Made by a program: the position numbers and the translations under genes
The notes under the pieces: model-generated
Databases searched by the model: none
What the model saw: only the letters and a program-made list of their open reading frames with translations
Told to the model about the DNA's origin: nothing
Shown here: one piece after another, positions 62,379 through 64,000 of the stretch
How positions within the stretch are numbered: position 1 is the first letter of the stretch
Layout of the letters: every line of letters starts with the position of its first letter
Assembly (NCBI GenBank): GCA_004431415.1
Contig: QPMI01000709.1
Coordinates: 248,001-312,000, forward strand
Reading direction: 5' to 3'
DNA: 64,000 nucleotides
Origin: Cyanophora paradoxa
Taxonomy: Eukaryota; Glaucocystophyceae; Cyanophorales; Cyanophoraceae

Positions 62379-64000
62379 TCAGGGGGCGAAGATGCCGGTG
62401 GTGCCGCGGCGGACGAAGAGGCTGCGGCGGGGCGCGGGGGCGCCGGCCGAGGCCGAGGCGGAGAGGTGGAGGGGGAGGAGGCCCTTGTTGGGCCCCCCCT
62501 CGTGCGGCGGCTCCTCGTCCGTCCGCGGGCTGTCGTACCCCCCGAGGCCCTCCGCCGCGGAGGCGCCCGAGCTCGAGGGCTCGGAGGGGGATACGCTGTT
62601 CAGGAGGGAGACGGCGGTGGAGAGGGAGGAGAGGGAGAGGGACGAGGAGGCGGAGCCCAGGCGGGGGGCCTTCTGCCCCCCCTCCCCGCGCTGCCGCCCG
62701 CCCGCGTCAAGCTCCCGCGTCCACCGGGGGAGCGGTCTCCGAGGGCAGGGGGGGGGGGGGGGCGAACGAACCTTCTCCCACTCGACGAGGATCTCCTGGA
62801 GAGCGGTCTCCTCGCGGAGGCGCCGCGGCACCGGCTGCACGACCTGCGCCCCGGCGGCGTCAGCGGCACAGACAGGATCAAAGCGTGAAGAGAGCGGGGC
62901 GGGGCGGGGCGGGGCGGGCCTGCTCGAGGAAGAACTTGAGGGCGAAGATGGTGTGCTCGACGGTGACGATGAGGAAGAGCTTCCAGAAGCGGCTGTAGCG
63001 CGTCCCCAGCGACGAGAAGAACTCGTCGATCTGCGCCGGCGAGGCGCGCGGCCACGGGCTCAGCTGGCGGCTGGCGAGGGGTCGGCCCTAGGCTCCAAGG
63101 CTCGGGCCTCGGATGGCGGCCGGCCGGCAGCATGCGTGCGCCCACCCTCCTCCCCCTTGCTAGGGCTCCGAGGGCGGGCGGGGCGGGGCGGACGGTGGTG
63201 GAGACGAAGCAGATGAGGAGGACGTTGGTGATGATGGAGACGTTCGTGAGGAGGCGCAGCATCGTCAGCCACGAGCCGATGTCCCGCGCCGCCGTCTGCT
63301 GCGCATCAGAGGCGGCGGGGCGGGCGGGGCGGGCGGGAGGGGGGGAGGGGGCGGGGCGGACGACGCGGGGCCGCTGCTGGACGCCCAGGAGCTGCGGCGC
63401 GAGGGGCGAGGTCAGAGGCTGGGCGGGGCTCCCTTAACGCGCGCGCGCGTGCGGGCGGGCGGCGCCGGATATTACGGGCGGGGGTGCTGGTGCTATCGCC
63501 TTGGCCTAGCGCGAGGGCGCGGGCGGGGGGCGGGCCTTCATGGCGTCGGTGCGGATCTCGATGACGTTGTTGAGCCAGGCGAGGAAGGCGGCGAGGGGAA
63601 GCCCGCCGCGAAGAGGACGACGTACCCGAACTGCAGCACCTGCGGCCGGCGCGTGAGCAGAGGAGGCGAAGGAGCAGCGCTCACAAGATGCTTGGACGGG
63701 GGGTACGCGCCATCTCGCGGTACTCGTCGAAGAGGGAGGGCTCCTGGAGGCTCCCCTCCGCCTCCGTCTTGGAGGGCCGCAGCACGCCCCCCGCGGCCGC
63801 CGCAGAAGAGAGCACCAGCGAGCGGCGCCGCGAGGAGGCGAGGAGGTCGCCCCCGGAGGCGGAGGCGGAGGAGCGGAGGAGGGCGGCGCGGGCGCGGCGG
63901 TAGAGGGTCGTCGCGTTCGCCCGCACGAAGGGCACCAGCACCTCGAACACGTTCCCTGGGCGGGGGGGGTCGGGGTGAGGAAGAGCCGGCGGGCGTCCCC
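62379..64000 (-). CDS. Anoctamin (TMEM16) family membrane protein, 3' part
   Basis: TMEM16 proteins are calcium-activated chloride channels or lipid scramblases. From the window edge: ENVFEVLVPFVRANATTLY, a Ser-rich loop, SLFDEYREM, then LQFGYVVLFAAGFP and AAFLAWLNNVIEIRTDAMK (about 63535-63625), the signature Q-F-G-Y-V-x-L-F ... N-N-x-x-E-I-R-x-D-A block of the family. Next are RDIGSWLTMLRLLTNVSIITNVLLICF (transmembrane) and FFSSLGTRYSRFWKLFLIVTVEHTIFALKFFLEQ (last helix). The cytosolic tail is Ser/Gly-rich and ends TTGIFAP-stop at 62379. The 5' end lies beyond the window. The intron before LQFGYV appears to start with GC. Confidence 0.85.

Overview
The window is eukaryotic nuclear DNA, most likely from a GC-rich unicellular alga. 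Several intron-containing, GC-rich genes can be recognised by homology of their translated exons. They are an R3HCC1-like RNA-binding protein, a GPI-anchored pepsin-like protease, a plant/algal-type RHL1 (topoisomerase VI accessory protein), a Gln-rich gene, an N-myristoyltransferase and an anoctamin. RHL1 points to the plant/algal side of the tree; the exact lineage cannot be read from the sequence. Genes are compact: 94 bp separates the first two stop codons, and 84 bp separates the protease and RHL1 start codons.

From 10.6 to 29.3 kb the DNA is gene-poor and repeat-rich. It holds a 396-bp MITE with hAT-type features (9-bp terminal inverted repeat, 8-bp target duplication). It also holds a 14-kb structure (13255-27288) flanked by ~3-kb inverted arms. 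Each arm is itself a tandem array of ~196-bp units, and the arms enclose about 40 copies of a ~162-bp satellite and four ~180-bp repeats. This resembles a giant foldback element.

From 30568 to 57400 an AT-richer Polinton/Maverick-type viral element (26.8 kb) sits inside an exon of the Gln-rich host gene. Its boundaries are clear: 6-bp target duplication GAAATG, ~1.36-kb terminal inverted repeats (TIRs), and a hairpin-capable palindrome at each tip. It carries the replication and integration set (protein-primed DNA polymerase B, primase-SF3 helicase, DDE integrase) and the virion set (double-jelly-roll major capsid, two penton-like proteins, packaging ATPase). Beyond that core it encodes a SpeD-type pyruvoyl decarboxylase whose 3' end lies in the TIR, a patatin phospholipase fused to a discoidin-like domain, and a cluster of modular fibre proteins that includes a C1q-like one. 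Iteron modules built on a 9-bp GGTGTGACA unit occur in both TIRs and once internally. A GTAAA(A)GA motif sits directly before many start codons.

Seven apparent frameshifts in four element genes all have the same sense (one base missing), and satellite units lose bases in C runs. Systematic base-deletion errors in the assembly are therefore as likely as real decay, and the element may be intact.

From 57407 the host gene resumes in frame, ends at 58859, and is followed by NMT and a 5'-truncated anoctamin on the minus strand.
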